A DNA stretch of 59,872 bases, taken from contig CAZNAD010000014.1 of the NCBI GenBank assembly GCA_964571195.1, positions 1 through 59,872 of the forward strand. The letters run 5' to 3'. The stretch comes from PALSA-1006 sp964571195. Lineage in GTDB: Bacteria; Pseudomonadota; Gammaproteobacteria; Burkholderiales; Gallionellaceae. Under the pieces are notes generated by a model. It did not search any database. It saw nothing but the letters and a program-made list of their open reading frames with translations, and was not told the origin of the DNA. This document shows positions 17,483 to 26,589 of the stretch, in pieces (position 1 is the first letter of the stretch; each line of letters opens with the position of its first letter). Position numbers and translations under genes: made by a program.

Positions 17483-18519
17483 TGCGCTTTACCGTTTTCG
17501 ATGATCTTGATCTTGTCGCCTGCCGTGAGCTTATGCACACCGGCGCTGACGATACGTTCGCCCGCCGCGACGCCGTTCGCTATCCATGCGCCGTCATCGC
17601 GATAGGCCGTGACAGCCACCGGACGCAAAGAAACGCTGCGATCCTGTGCCACGATCCACACCGCACTCTTGTCTCCCTGCTGGAAAATAGCCGACAAGGG
17701 TACGATGAAGCCGCTTTTTTTCTCGCCCATGCCGAAACGTACCCGCGCCGTCATACCCAGCGCCACCTTTTCGCCGCCTTTGTTCAGCACCACACGAGCC
17801 GGATAAGTGCGGCTTGCCGGATCGGCAGAGGGAGAGAGTTCGCGCAAGCGACCGGTGAGATGTTTCGTCTCGGCTCCACCCGCGCTCAAATCGACCTCGA
17901 CCGGCATCCCCACCTTCAACGATGAGAAGCGTGATTCGGGGATCGCGACGGCGACTTCGCGCTCGCCTTCCTGTGCCACACGCACCACCGGCTGACCGGC
18001 GCTCACCACCTGACCGACTTCGGCCAATGTCGCGGACACCACTCCGGCGCGGTCGGAAACAAGCGTGGTATAGGCGGCCTGGTTACGCGCCAGCCCCGCC
18101 TGTGCCGCAGCCGCCTTGAGCGCGGTCTCTTTCGCATCCAGCACCGATTGGCTGATGAAGCCCTGCTCTCGCAGTTCGCGATGACGCTTTAGGTCGTCTT
18201 CGGCCAAACGGTATTGCGCGGCAGCGGCGCTCTCCTGCAAGCCGGTATCGGCGGCATCGAGCCGGGCCAACACCTGCCCTTTCTTGACAAAAGCTCCGGC
18301 ATCAACCAGACGCTCGACAAGCTTGCCGCCGATGCGGAAGCCCAACACCGTCTCGTACCGCGCACGTATCTCGCCGCTGTAAACATTGGCACTATCCGCC
18401 CCCGACTCGCCGACCACATAAGTCAAAGCCGGACGTTCTACCTTGGCCACAGGCGGGGATTCTTTGCTGCAAGCGCTCAGCGCCAATGCCGATACGATGA
18501 TCATGAGTGGATATCTCAT
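17479..18519 (-). CDS. RND efflux periplasmic adaptor (membrane fusion lipoprotein)
   Basis: Membrane-fusion protein bridging the RND pump to an outer-membrane channel. The 346-residue protein starts with a lipoprotein signal MRYPLMIIVSALALSAC, with Cys at residue 17. The biotinyl-lipoyl-like segment GAFVKKGQVLARLD near residue 77 is followed by a helical hairpin and a second lipoyl half RAGVVSATLAEVGQVVSAGQPV, then a beta-barrel domain. The gene sits between the TetR repressor and the pump, with four-base overlaps on both sides, so all three are translated from one transcript. Confidence 0.94.
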   Translation of the reverse strand: MRYPLMIIVSALALSACSKESPPVAKVERPALTYVVGESGADSANVYSGEIRARYETVLGFRIGGKLVERLVDAGAFVKKGQVLARLDAADTGLQESAAAAQYRLAEDDLKRHRELREQGFISQSVLDAKETALKAAAAQAGLARNQAAYTTLVSDRAGVVSATLAEVGQVVSAGQPVVRVAQEGEREVAVAIPESRFSSLKVGMPVEVDLSAGGAETKHLTGRLRELSPSADPASRTYPARVVLNKGGEKVALGMTARVRFGMGEKKSGFIVPLSAIFQQGDKSAVWIVAQDRSVSLRPVAVTAYRDDGAWIANGVAAGERIVSAGVHKLTAGDKIKIIENGKAQ

Positions 18520-19160
18520 TCAGTCTTCTCCTTGGCACGCAGGCCGTTCAATAACAGGTCGATATGGGTACGCAGATAGATTTGCGGGTCTTGTTTGCCG
18601 CAGTCACACGGCGTCAGCGAATAGCGCCAGATGGTCAGCATCATCTGTGGTGCAAGGATCACGTCAATGGTCGATTCGATGTCGCCGACGCGGAACTGCT
18701 TGGTCGCGATACCGCGCTCCAGCATTTGGCGTATCAGGCCACGTCCGCGCACGATGACGTTCTCGTAGTAGTACTGCGCCACTTCGGGGAAATTGCCCGC
18801 CTCGGAGATCATCAGCTTGGGAACGCCCGCCAGATGCGTCGCGCCGACCAATTCCCACCAACGCATCAGCATCGCCTCCAACAGCGATGCCGCATCACCC
18901 TGATGTTGAGCCAGCATCTCTTCCCCCTGCTCCAACACCGGCAGGATGCCTTGCTGAATGACTGCCTTGAACAGCTCCTCCTTGCTGGCGAAATACAGGT
19001 ACAACGTACCTTTCGAGACTCCGGCACGGGCGGCGATATCGTCCAGTTTGGTCGCAGTAAAGCCGCGCTCGACAAAAAGATCCAATGCGGCAGCCGTCAA
19101 TTCGGCGGGTCTCGCCTCTTTGCGGCGCTGTCGTGAGGGAACATCCAAGGATTCTTTCAT
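18516..19160 (-). CDS. TetR-family transcriptional repressor of the RND operon
   Basis: A 214-residue TetR regulator. The N-terminal HTH reads ILxxALDLFVERGF-like, then IAARAGVSKGTLYLYFASKEELF around residues 25-70. The C-terminal two-thirds is the ligand-binding domain. It is the first gene of the operon and starts two bases from a 50-base palindrome that fits its operator, so it probably represses itself and both pump genes, with release by a pump substrate. The ligand is unknown. Confidence 0.94.
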   Translation of the reverse strand: MKESLDVPSRQRRKEARPAELTAAALDLFVERGFTATKLDDIAARAGVSKGTLYLYFASKEELFKAVIQQGILPVLEQGEEMLAQHQGDAASLLEAMLMRWWELVGATHLAGVPKLMISEAGNFPEVAQYYYENVIVRGRGLIRQMLERGIATKQFRVGDIESTIDVILAPQMMLTIWRYSLTPCDCGKQDPQIYLRTHIDLLLNGLRAKEKTE

Positions 19161-19162
19161 AT

Positions 19163-19212
19163 GAGCCTTAATTAAATTACTGACCAGTCAGTCAGTAATT
19201 TAATTAAGGCTC
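19163..19212. promoter_or_regulatory. Long perfect palindrome, probable TetR operator/promoter
   Basis: Two perfect 22-base arms (19163-19184 and 19191-19212) flank a six-base centre CAGTCA. The core TTACTGAC...GTCAGTAA and the repeated CAGTCAGTCAGT half-sites are typical of TetR-family operators. It lies immediately upstream of the tetR start codon, and the AT-rich TTAATTAAATTA part could include promoter elements. A transcript through it would also form a very stable hairpin. Confidence 0.8.
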
Positions 19213-19338
19213 AGCCATCTGTCAACCCTGCCCCCCCACTTCCCGGACGGAAGCCAACACACAATGCGGCATAAGCCCTCCTGTCCGATGATATTATTGA
19301 GTCCGCAGAAGCTCATTACGGTATCGGTTCTTGTGTAA

Positions 19339-20406
19339 ATGTCCAAATCTTTAGCCCCCAAACAGACCACACCCACCGGCGTATTACAGTCTGTTGCCAG
19401 CATCACATGCCAGCGCGACCGCGATCTGCTGGCGCGCTCGCTGGTCAGCACCTTGTCCGAATTAATCCACAGCAGCCGTGTCAGCATGTACCGCATCCTG
19501 CCCAACGAACAGGGCGGCGAGGCAATCCTGGTCGCCGAGGCCTGTTCGCATCCTGGCAACGCCTCGCCCAGTCCAGAGATCGGCATCCCCATCGCCAGCC
19601 GGGCCGACTTCAGTTCCGTCTGGCACACCGGAAAAGAATTTGTCAGCCCCATCGTGAAGAACGACTATCTGTCGGTCTACCCCATCATCGGTCAACACGG
19701 CACCGTCGGCCTGCTGGAAACGATCTCAAATGTCCACAGTGAAATGGAGCGCCATCTCATCTCGGCGTTTCTGAAGGTGTACAGCAACTACCAGACGCTG
19801 CTCGATGAAAGCGAGACCGACACGCTCACTGGCCTGCTCAACCGCCGCACCTTCGACAACAATATCGAAAAGATCATCGCCGAACATGCGGTACCGGACG
19901 ACGAGACCGGCTCGCCCGCCGGACAGCATCCCGCCCGGCGCGTACTGGGAGCGGAGCTGCCACACTGGCTGGCAATCATCGATATCGACCACTTCAAACG
20001 CATCAACGACGAATTCGGCCACCTGTACGGCGACGAGGTGCTGATCCTGCTTTCGCGCAACATGCAACGCATCTTCCGGCAGCGGGACAAACTGTTCCGC
20101 TTCGGCGGCGAGGAGTTCATCGTGGTGCTGGATCGCACCAGCGAAGACAACGCGAAAGCGGTACTGGATCGTTTCCGCGCCGCGATAGAGCAATATCATT
20201 TTCCGCAGATCGGCAAAGTCACCATCAGTATCGGTTTCGTGCGGCTGGACAAACCCGACGTGCCGTCTGCCATCATCGGCCGCGCCGATCAGGCCTTGTA
20301 TTACGCTAAACACCACGGTCGTAACCGGGTCTGTTTCTACGATGATCTGGTGGTGGCAGGCAAACTCAGCAGCGAGCATTTCTCCAATGACCTGCAACTG
20401 TTCTGA
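19339..20406 (+). CDS. GAF-GGDEF diguanylate cyclase
   Basis: Makes c-di-GMP from two GTP. The 355-residue soluble protein has an N-terminal GAF-like sensory domain (about 20-150) and a C-terminal GGDEF domain. DTLTGLLNRR (161-170) opens the domain, DIDHFKRINDEFGH carries the metal-binding Asp, and the active site is GGEEF at 256-260. RQRD at 247-250, five residues before the active site, is an intact inhibitory I-site, so product feedback is expected. An insertion near residues 183-207 lengthens the first loop. A YcgR-like PilZ receptor is encoded 3 kb downstream. The signal sensed by the GAF domain is unknown. Confidence 0.94.
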   Translation: MSKSLAPKQTTPTGVLQSVASITCQRDRDLLARSLVSTLSELIHSSRVSMYRILPNEQGGEAILVAEACSHPGNASPSPEIGIPIASRADFSSVWHTGKEFVSPIVKNDYLSVYPIIGQHGTVGLLETISNVHSEMERHLISAFLKVYSNYQTLLDESETDTLTGLLNRRTFDNNIEKIIAEHAVPDDETGSPAGQHPARRVLGAELPHWLAIIDIDHFKRINDEFGHLYGDEVLILLSRNMQRIFRQRDKLFRFGGEEFIVVLDRTSEDNAKAVLDRFRAAIEQYHFPQIGKVTISIGFVRLDKPDVPSAIIGRADQALYYAKHHGRNRVCFYDDLVVAGKLSSEHFSNDLQLF

Positions 20407-20457
20407 TCCCGCCTCTCTCGTGCCGGACCGGAACGGGCAGTGTTAAGATTCCGCCCC

Positions 20458-21477
20458 ATGCTCAACGACCGCGCACAGATCCTGTTGAAGACCCTGGTGG
20501 AGCGCTATATCAGCGACGGCCAACCGGTCGGCTCGCGCGCACTGCAACAGTATTCCGGCCTGGAGGTCAGCTCGGCCACAATCCGCAACGTGATGGCCGA
20601 TCTGGAAGAGATGGGGCTGGTGTGCAGCCCGCACACTTCTGCCGGACGTATCCCGACCGCACTGGGTTACCGCCTGTTCATCGACAAGCTGATGGTGGTG
20701 CAGCCGCTGGACACCAAACATGTACAGCAGCTGGAGAGCCAGCTCCAACCCGACAACACCTCGCGTCTGATTACACAGGCATCCAATCTGCTCTCCGATC
20801 TCACCCGTTTTGCCGGTGTGGTCGCCACACCCAAACGCACCTCTATCACGGTGCGCCAGATCGAATTCCTGCGCCTGTCAGAATCCCGCGTCCTGCTCAT
20901 CATCGTGATGCCCGACGGCGAGGTGGAAAACCGCGTGCTGGTGACACACAAGGATTACAGCCAGTCGCAATTGACCGAGGCCGGAAACTTCCTGAGCCAG
21001 CATTATGCCGACTGCTCCTTTGCCGACCTCCATCAGCGCGTGCAGAACGAACTGCGTCAGTTGCAGCACGAACTCACCGCGCTGATGAGCGCGGCGATGG
21101 CGGCAAGCGATGCGGTGATCGCGCGCAAGCAGGAAGATTACGTCATCAGCGGGGAGCGCAACCTGCTGCACAGCAACGATCTCGCGGCGAACATGAACCA
21201 GTTGCGCGGACTGTTCAATGTGTTCGAGCAGAAGACTGAGTTGCTGCAACTGCTCAACGCGGGCAGACACGCACCCGGCGTGCATATCTTCGTCGGCAAC
21301 GAATCCGGGCTGGCGGAACTGGACGAATGCAGCGTGGTGAGTGCGCCGTATGCCGCCAACCAGCAGATCGTCGGCACACTCGCCGTCGTCGGGCCGAAAC
21401 GCATGGACTATGAGCGCATCGTGCCCATCGTGGACATCACGGCAAAACTATTGAGCAACGCGCTCTCTCAGCATTAA
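20458..21477 (+). CDS. hrcA: Heat-inducible transcription repressor HrcA
   Basis: Repressor of class I heat-shock genes that binds CIRCE elements and needs GroEL for activity. The winged-helix N-terminus (ERYISDGQPVGSRAL, then SSATIRNVMADLEEMGL and SPHTSAGRIPT) is diagnostic. The 339-residue length from ATG 20458 is normal; an in-frame GTG at 20440 would add six residues. No grpE, dnaK or groE gene and no CIRCE element was seen in the window, so its targets lie elsewhere. Confidence 0.96.
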   Translation: MLNDRAQILLKTLVERYISDGQPVGSRALQQYSGLEVSSATIRNVMADLEEMGLVCSPHTSAGRIPTALGYRLFIDKLMVVQPLDTKHVQQLESQLQPDNTSRLITQASNLLSDLTRFAGVVATPKRTSITVRQIEFLRLSESRVLLIIVMPDGEVENRVLVTHKDYSQSQLTEAGNFLSQHYADCSFADLHQRVQNELRQLQHELTALMSAAMAASDAVIARKQEDYVISGERNLLHSNDLAANMNQLRGLFNVFEQKTELLQLLNAGRHAPGVHIFVGNESGLAELDECSVVSAPYAANQQIVGTLAVVGPKRMDYERIVPIVDITAKLLSNALSQH

Positions 21478-21484
21478 AACCCAT

Positions 21485-21593
21485 CACCACAGAGACTCAG
21501 AGGCACCGAGAGAAACAATGTCAGAACTGCATATTTTCATCTACCAAGCAGTTTCGTTTTTGACTTACTCTGTGTCTCAGTGTCTCTGTGGTG
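21485..21593. repeat. CACAGAGAC-type inverted-repeat element, copy A
   Basis: The ends CACCACAGAGACTCAGAGGC and TGTCTCAGTGTCTCTGTGGTG are imperfect inverted repeats around an AT-rich centre. The element fills the hrcA-hemH gap and ends about 20 bases before the hemH start. Copies B and C lie at 31270-31375 and 39074-39160. Confidence 0.85.
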
Positions 21594-21612
21594 AATGTTT
21601 CTCAAAACTACC

Positions 21613-22701
21613 ATGACCTACACACCAGAACCCGCCTACACCCACGGCACCCCGGAGAAGACCGCCGTACTGCTCATCAATCTCGGCACGCCGGAAGCGC
21701 CCACCGCACAGGCGGTGCGCCCTTATCTGAAAGAGTTCCTGAGCGATCCGCGTGTGGTCGAAATACCGCGAGCCATCTGGTGGCTCATCCTCAACGGCAT
21801 CATCCTCAATGTGCGCCCGAAAAAATCCGCCGCGAAATACGCCAGTATCTGGACGGATGAAGGCTCACCGCTCAAAGTCTTCACCTCACGCCAGACCAAA
21901 CTGCTGCAACAACATCTGCAACAAAACACCGATGCACCTGTCGTGGTGGACTACGCCATGCGCTACGGCAACCCTTCCGTCGCCAGCGTGCTGAGCGAAC
22001 TCAAAGCGCAGAACTGCCAGCGCATCCTGCTCGTACCGCTGTATCCGCAATACGCCGCCAGCTCCACGGCCACCGCTTTCGACGCGGTCTACAAAGCACT
22101 GCTGCACACACGCAACATGCCTGCCCTGCGCACCATCAAACACTTCCATGACGATGCTGGATACATCAAAGCTTCGGCACAGAACATCCGCGACTACTGG
22201 GCACAGCATGGCCGCCCCGAAAAACTGGTGATGAGCTTCCACGGCGTGCCGCAATACGCACTGGAGAAAGGCGACCCCTACCACTGCGAATGCCTCAAGA
22301 GCGGCAGACTGATCGCTGAAGAATTGGGACTGAGCAAAGAGCAGTACATCGTCAGCTTCCAATCGCGCTTCGGCAAAGCCGAATGGATCAAGCCCTACAC
22401 CACCGCGACACTAGAAGAACTGGGCAGGCTCGGCACCAAGCGCGTGGATGTCGTCTGCCCCGGCTTCGTGGCGGATTGCCTGGAGACGCTGGAAGAGATC
22501 GCACAGGAAGGCAAGAAAGACTTCCAACACGCGGGGGGCGGCGATTACCACTACATCCCCTGTCTCAATCAGCGCCCCGACTGGATACGGGCACTGAACG
22601 ATCTGGTCTTGTCTAATCTGCACGGCTGGCTGGATAAAACAGATCGCGCCCAGCTCGAACAGAGCCGCTTGCGCGCGCTCGATCTGAACGCAACACGATA
22701 G
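21613..22701 (+). CDS. hemH: Ferrochelatase
   Basis: Inserts Fe(II) into protoporphyrin IX, the last step of heme synthesis. The protein has 362 residues from ATG 21613; a start at 21595 would reach into the repeat and add six. The N-terminal AVLLINLGTPEAPT is standard. The signature MSFHGVPQYALEKGDPYHCEC contains the catalytic His, and DVVCPGFVADCLETLEEI carries the C-terminal conserved Glu pair. Upstream lies a repeat rather than an obvious promoter, so hemH may be transcribed from hrcA or from within the element. Confidence 0.97.
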   Translation: MTYTPEPAYTHGTPEKTAVLLINLGTPEAPTAQAVRPYLKEFLSDPRVVEIPRAIWWLILNGIILNVRPKKSAAKYASIWTDEGSPLKVFTSRQTKLLQQHLQQNTDAPVVVDYAMRYGNPSVASVLSELKAQNCQRILLVPLYPQYAASSTATAFDAVYKALLHTRNMPALRTIKHFHDDAGYIKASAQNIRDYWAQHGRPEKLVMSFHGVPQYALEKGDPYHCECLKSGRLIAEELGLSKEQYIVSFQSRFGKAEWIKPYTTATLEELGRLGTKRVDVVCPGFVADCLETLEEIAQEGKKDFQHAGGGDYHYIPCLNQRPDWIRALNDLVLSNLHGWLDKTDRAQLEQSRLRALDLNATR

Positions 22702-22729
22702 TTTCAGGCGGGAATGGTACGACGGAAAA

Positions 22730-23449
22730 TCAGGAGAGGCTGATGCGTTCGCTCTCAAGCTGGATCATGTAACGCTGCACAACGTTGCCAGCCCCCCGGC
22801 TGAGATTCATGAACTCCATGCCGATATGGTGTATCTCTTCACCACTGCGGGTCTTGTTGGTCACGAACACGTTGCAGACTTTCAGGTTGAGTGGAACCGG
22901 ACCGACCACCGGAAACTCGATGGAGCACCCCTGCATCATCGCGCCCTGGGAAAAATTCGGCGGGACAGCGCCCTTGAGTGTCAGGCCGATACCGCCCACG
23001 CTCATGTCCGTAACGGGAATCTCGATGACCTCTTCTTCGCCGAGCGGGATCTTGCAGATCAGAGCCTTGCTGCCCTGCGGGGTATTCAGGCGGAAATATT
23101 CCCGGCGCTGGATACGCTCGACCATTTGGGGGAGCTCGATAGAGAACGCCGCCCCATCGGGCAATGAGACCAACTCGACGTATTCCGATTTCCAGCGCAC
23201 CCGCACACCCGTCTGCGTGGAGAAGGTCAGATGGTCGCTCTCGGCGACTTTTCTGTTGATGCGGTCATCCCCGCTGACATCCAGATAGACTGTCTCGTCT
23301 GCCGCATTCACCTTCAGCACGGCGGTCAACAGATTGGCACCATTATGTGCATCCAGATTGAGCGCAGGACGGTGCTTCGCCAAGTCTTCAAGAATGAAGA
23401 TGATCTCTTTGCGGTTGTATATCGCGAAATCTGATTTTTCAGCCGTCAT
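22730..23449 (-). CDS. YcgR-like PilZ protein (c-di-GMP flagellar brake family)
   Basis: A 239-residue cytosolic protein with an N-terminal YcgR-type domain (about 10-110) and a C-terminal PilZ domain. The c-di-GMP-binding residues are visible as RREYFRL (RxxxR) near residue 115 and DMSVGGIGL ([DN]xSxxG) near residue 148. In enterobacteria YcgR slows flagellar rotation when c-di-GMP is high. No flagellar gene lies nearby, so the target here is uncertain. It is convergent with hemH. The upstream 170 bases hold no other gene. Confidence 0.9.
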   Translation of the reverse strand: MTAEKSDFAIYNRKEIIFILEDLAKHRPALNLDAHNGANLLTAVLKVNAADETVYLDVSGDDRINRKVAESDHLTFSTQTGVRVRWKSEYVELVSLPDGAAFSIELPQMVERIQRREYFRLNTPQGSKALICKIPLGEEEVIEIPVTDMSVGGIGLTLKGAVPPNFSQGAMMQGCSIEFPVVGPVPLNLKVCNVFVTNKTRSGEEIHHIGMEFMNLSRGAGNVVQRYMIQLESERISLS

Positions 23450-23619
23450 CGTTTATTTGCAAATCATGTCAAAGTTGGCCGGCGCCGCCCAACTGAAAGA
23501 GCGCCCGCCACCGGTCAAAGACCCAACCTTTGCCGACTTGTATAGCCATAAGGGGAGCAAGTTTACTTTCTTTATGATACAAAATCTAGGCACTTTTTCA
23601 TCCAGCCCCATGAATATCT

Positions 23620-24768
23620 TCAAAAATCGTCGCGCCTATGGGCATACCCAGAAATTCCAGCCAGAAATCTGACCACGGCATAACTGATCCGTAACACGAT
23701 ACGCCCCCACAAGGCGCGTCGCTGTAGATCGGATGGTTTCACCTGCTTTCCTCCACTCGCAATCGCCTCCAGCAAATCAACCCGCAATCCTTCGGCGAAC
23801 CCCTTATCTTGCACGATAAGATTCGCTTCTCTCGCCATCATCAGGCTGAACGGGTCGATATTGGAAGAACCAACCGTCGCCCATTCGCCATCAATAACAG
23901 CGACTTTGGCGTGCAGAAAACTCGGCGTGTATTCGTAGATCTCTATCCCGGCCAGCAGCAAATCCTCATAAAGCGCCAGAGTGGCATAGTGCTGCAAACG
24001 GTATTCCATCTTGCCTTGCAATAGCAGCACCACACGTACACCTCGGCGTGCAGCCGCCAGCAAAAAACGGCGAAAACGCCGTCCCGGCAAAAAATAGGCA
24101 TTGGCGATGACGATCTCGCTGCGCGCGTGTTTGATCGCGCGCAGATAGGCACGCTCGATGTCCCGACGATGGCGCAGATTGTCACGGATCAGAAAAGTGA
24201 CGTCATGCTGTTTCGCGGACGCCGTCACCCGCTCCCGCGGCAATCCGCTCTTGCGCAGATGTGTCCACGACACCAGGCGCCACAAGCTGCGCACGGTATG
24301 CGCGATCTGCTCCACGACCTCGCCCTCCACCTGCACGGCATAATCCAGACGCACCTCGCGCGATTCATCGAGGATGTTGATCCCCCCCACGAAAGCGATA
24401 CGCCCGTCAATCACCGCCAGTTTGCGATGCAGACGCCGCAGGCGATGTCGCCGCAAACGCCAGCGCGCCAACTCGGGGCGGAACCACAACACTTTCACAC
24501 CCAGCATCCGCATCTCGTCCAGCCAGGCCTGCGGCAACTCGGCGGAGCCGAAACCGTCCAATAACACATGTACCGCCACATCACGGGCGGCGGCACTTTC
24601 CAGTGCCTCCTTCAACAAGCGCCCGGTCTGGTCAGCCGCGAAGATATAGGTCTCCAGATAGATGGAGTGACGTGCCGCATGGAGCGCGGCGAACAGTTGC
24701 GGAAAATATTCCGCGCCACTGCGCAGCAGGGTGAGCTGATGCCCGCCGACCTCGTACACCGAACTCAC
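23620..24768 (-). CDS. clsB: Cardiolipin synthase B-type phospholipase D protein
   Basis: Phospholipid synthase of the phospholipase D superfamily, forming cardiolipin at the inner membrane. Two HKD motifs are present: HRKLAVID at about 114-121 and HAKVAVID near residue 300, followed by GSSNID. The 382-residue length and the short N-terminus without membrane helices resemble ClsB rather than ClsA. I chose GTG 24768 because it overlaps the upstream stop by four bases (GTGA); a Met codon at 24819 would overlap the neighbour by 55 bases. Transcribed with the upstream EEP-family gene, as in E. coli ybhP-clsB. Confidence 0.9.
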   Translation of the reverse strand: MSSVYEVGGHQLTLLRSGAEYFPQLFAALHAARHSIYLETYIFAADQTGRLLKEALESAAARDVAVHVLLDGFGSAELPQAWLDEMRMLGVKVLWFRPELARWRLRRHRLRRLHRKLAVIDGRIAFVGGINILDESREVRLDYAVQVEGEVVEQIAHTVRSLWRLVSWTHLRKSGLPRERVTASAKQHDVTFLIRDNLRHRRDIERAYLRAIKHARSEIVIANAYFLPGRRFRRFLLAAARRGVRVVLLLQGKMEYRLQHYATLALYEDLLLAGIEIYEYTPSFLHAKVAVIDGEWATVGSSNIDPFSLMMAREANLIVQDKGFAEGLRVDLLEAIASGGKQVKPSDLQRRALWGRIVLRISYAVVRFLAGISGYAHRRDDF

Positions 24769-25514
24769 GGCAGGCACAGCTCCGCAGAAAGCGCCGCATG
24801 GTCGGATATCCTGTTCCACGGATGGCGGGCATGGAGCGCCACTGCTTTCACCGTGAGGCCACGCACATAGATACGATCCAGACGCAGCACCGGGAAACCC
24901 ACCGGATAACTGCGTGCCAATGCACCGCCACCCACCTCGAACACCTCATGCAAACCGAGCTCTTGTGCCAGCAGAAGACGAGCGCGGTTGTTCCAGTCAT
25001 TGAAGTCGCCCGCGAGGATGAGCGGCGCGTTATCGGGCACATGGCGGCGCACCCGCTCGACCAACGCGCCGAGTTGCAGTTTGCGCCCCCGACTGAACAG
25101 GCCCAGATGCACACACAGACAATGCAGTCCGACCTCCCGTTGCGGCAATTTCAGCTCGCAATGCAACACCCCCCGGCTCTCGAAACGGTGTGCGGAGATA
25201 TTCTGATTGTCCCAGTTCAGGATCGGATAACGGCTCAGAATGGCATTGCCATGGTGTCCGGCCTCGTACACCGAATTCTTGCCGTAGGCATGATGCGGCC
25301 AGATCGTGTGTGCCAGGAACTCATGCTGGGGATGTAACGCAGGTGCACCATCCTGATGCAGCACACGGGAATGCGCGCCCTGGACTTCCTGCAGGAACAC
25401 GATGTCCGCCGCCAGTTCGCGCAGACGCTCACGCAACTCATGCAGCACAAAACGGCGATTGAATTGCGAGAACCCTTTATGGATGTTGTAGGTTGCGACG
25501 GATAACTCGACCAT
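24765..25514 (-). CDS. Endonuclease/exonuclease/phosphatase-family protein (YbhP-like)
   Basis: A 249-residue EEP-fold hydrolase. Motifs are SVATYNIHKG at the start, DIVFLQEVQG (metal-binding Glu), LAGDFNDWNN (catalytic Asp and Asn) and RISDHAALSAEL (terminal Asp-His). These residues are complete, so a phosphodiesterase or phosphatase activity is likely. The substrate is unknown. The consistent pairing with clsB suggests a role in lipid metabolism. ATG 25514 gives the family N-terminus. Confidence 0.88.
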   Translation of the reverse strand: MVELSVATYNIHKGFSQFNRRFVLHELRERLRELAADIVFLQEVQGAHSRVLHQDGAPALHPQHEFLAHTIWPHHAYGKNSVYEAGHHGNAILSRYPILNWDNQNISAHRFESRGVLHCELKLPQREVGLHCLCVHLGLFSRGRKLQLGALVERVRRHVPDNAPLILAGDFNDWNNRARLLLAQELGLHEVFEVGGGALARSYPVGFPVLRLDRIYVRGLTVKAVALHARHPWNRISDHAALSAELCLP

Positions 25515-25543
25515 GTCGGGGTAACAATTAGCGGCCACCCCGC

Positions 25544-26551
25544 TTAACTGGCAGCAAAAGAAATAATGGCCGGGCGCAGTTCTTGGCGGAACAGGCGCTC
25601 GACCTCGATCAATGCGCGCGAGCGTGCCGTCTCGGCATCCTGAGCCGAAGCCTTGAACGGCCAGGTCTTGCTGCCGCGCACCCGCCCCGAGGCCTTCTCG
25701 ACCAGCGCGACCTCCACCGTACCACGCACCCAGTTCCAGTTGGCCTGCCGTCCGAGATCGGTCATCGTCAGCTTGCCGACCAGCACCAGTTCCGCCGTTG
25801 CCGGATCGCTCGCCAAAAAGCCCGCTGCCGCCAATCCGCCTTTGAGCAGGGCAGAGAATTCCTGGCGCCCGGCATCGGCGGCGACTTCCGCTGCGATGCG
25901 GGTACGCTTCAGCACCTCATCGATAGCGGCCTGTACCGATGCGCGCATCACCGGAGCTTCGATACCGCGACCGGACGGATCGACCACCCGGAGCGAAGCC
26001 TGAAAACCATCCCGCCGGATGGAGGCCGACAATGCCTGAGATAACGCCCCTACCTTGAGCAGCGGGTCCGCAGTCGCTTCTGCCGCAGCCATACGCTGAC
26101 GAATCTCTTCGTCTATCTTGAGCAACTCCTCGCGCAATCCCGCTCCGGCCTGATCGCGCGACAACACCGCCAACGCATGGAAATCCATAGTCTGCGGGTC
26201 GCGCCACAACTTGGCGATCGTCACGCCACTGAGCACCTTGTCGGTTTTGGCCGAGACCTGTTGCGTGGCGAGTTTGTCCACCTGCGCTTTTTTCCCCGAC
26301 TGCGCCACCGTCGTCCGGTTCTCGGTGGTCACTTCGACACGCACCTCGAAGATCGTCGCCAGATCACCCCTTGCCCGGTTCTGCGCTTCAGCCTCGCTCG
26401 CGCCGACACCGCGACCGATCAGATATTGCCCGTTCGGATATTCGGCTGGCTCACCTGTGACCCAAGCCGGCGACCCGGCCATCACGCAAGCGGACGACAG
26501 CAGAATCAGAACAGTAAAGACTAAATTCAAAAAAATTCGCACGATACTCAT
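25544..26551 (-). CDS. LPP20-family envelope protein
   Basis: A 335-residue exported protein of the LPP20 family. The N-terminal signal segment IFLNLVFTVLILLSSACVMAG ends in a weak lipobox (SSAC), so it is either lipidated or cleaved after the following Ala. The family region PAEYPNGQYLIGRGVG, followed by the AEAQNRARGDLATIF helix, matches LPP20. The remainder is alpha/beta and contains no catalytic motif. It is third in a lipoprotein operon with a COG3014 protein and LpoB. Function is not established; the context points to peptidoglycan or envelope assembly. Confidence 0.8.
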   Translation of the reverse strand: MSIVRIFLNLVFTVLILLSSACVMAGSPAWVTGEPAEYPNGQYLIGRGVGASEAEAQNRARGDLATIFEVRVEVTTENRTTVAQSGKKAQVDKLATQQVSAKTDKVLSGVTIAKLWRDPQTMDFHALAVLSRDQAGAGLREELLKIDEEIRQRMAAAEATADPLLKVGALSQALSASIRRDGFQASLRVVDPSGRGIEAPVMRASVQAAIDEVLKRTRIAAEVAADAGRQEFSALLKGGLAAAGFLASDPATAELVLVGKLTMTDLGRQANWNWVRGTVEVALVEKASGRVRGSKTWPFKASAQDAETARSRALIEVERLFRQELRPAIISFAAS

Positions 26552-26589
26552 AATGGACTCCTGATCGGTTAGCGACATCCGGCTCTAGC

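Noticed and set aside
23450..23619. Small gene between the PilZ gene and clsB
   Set aside because: Short open frames exist on the plus strand but have no ribosome binding site or recognisable product. The region more likely holds the PilZ gene promoter.
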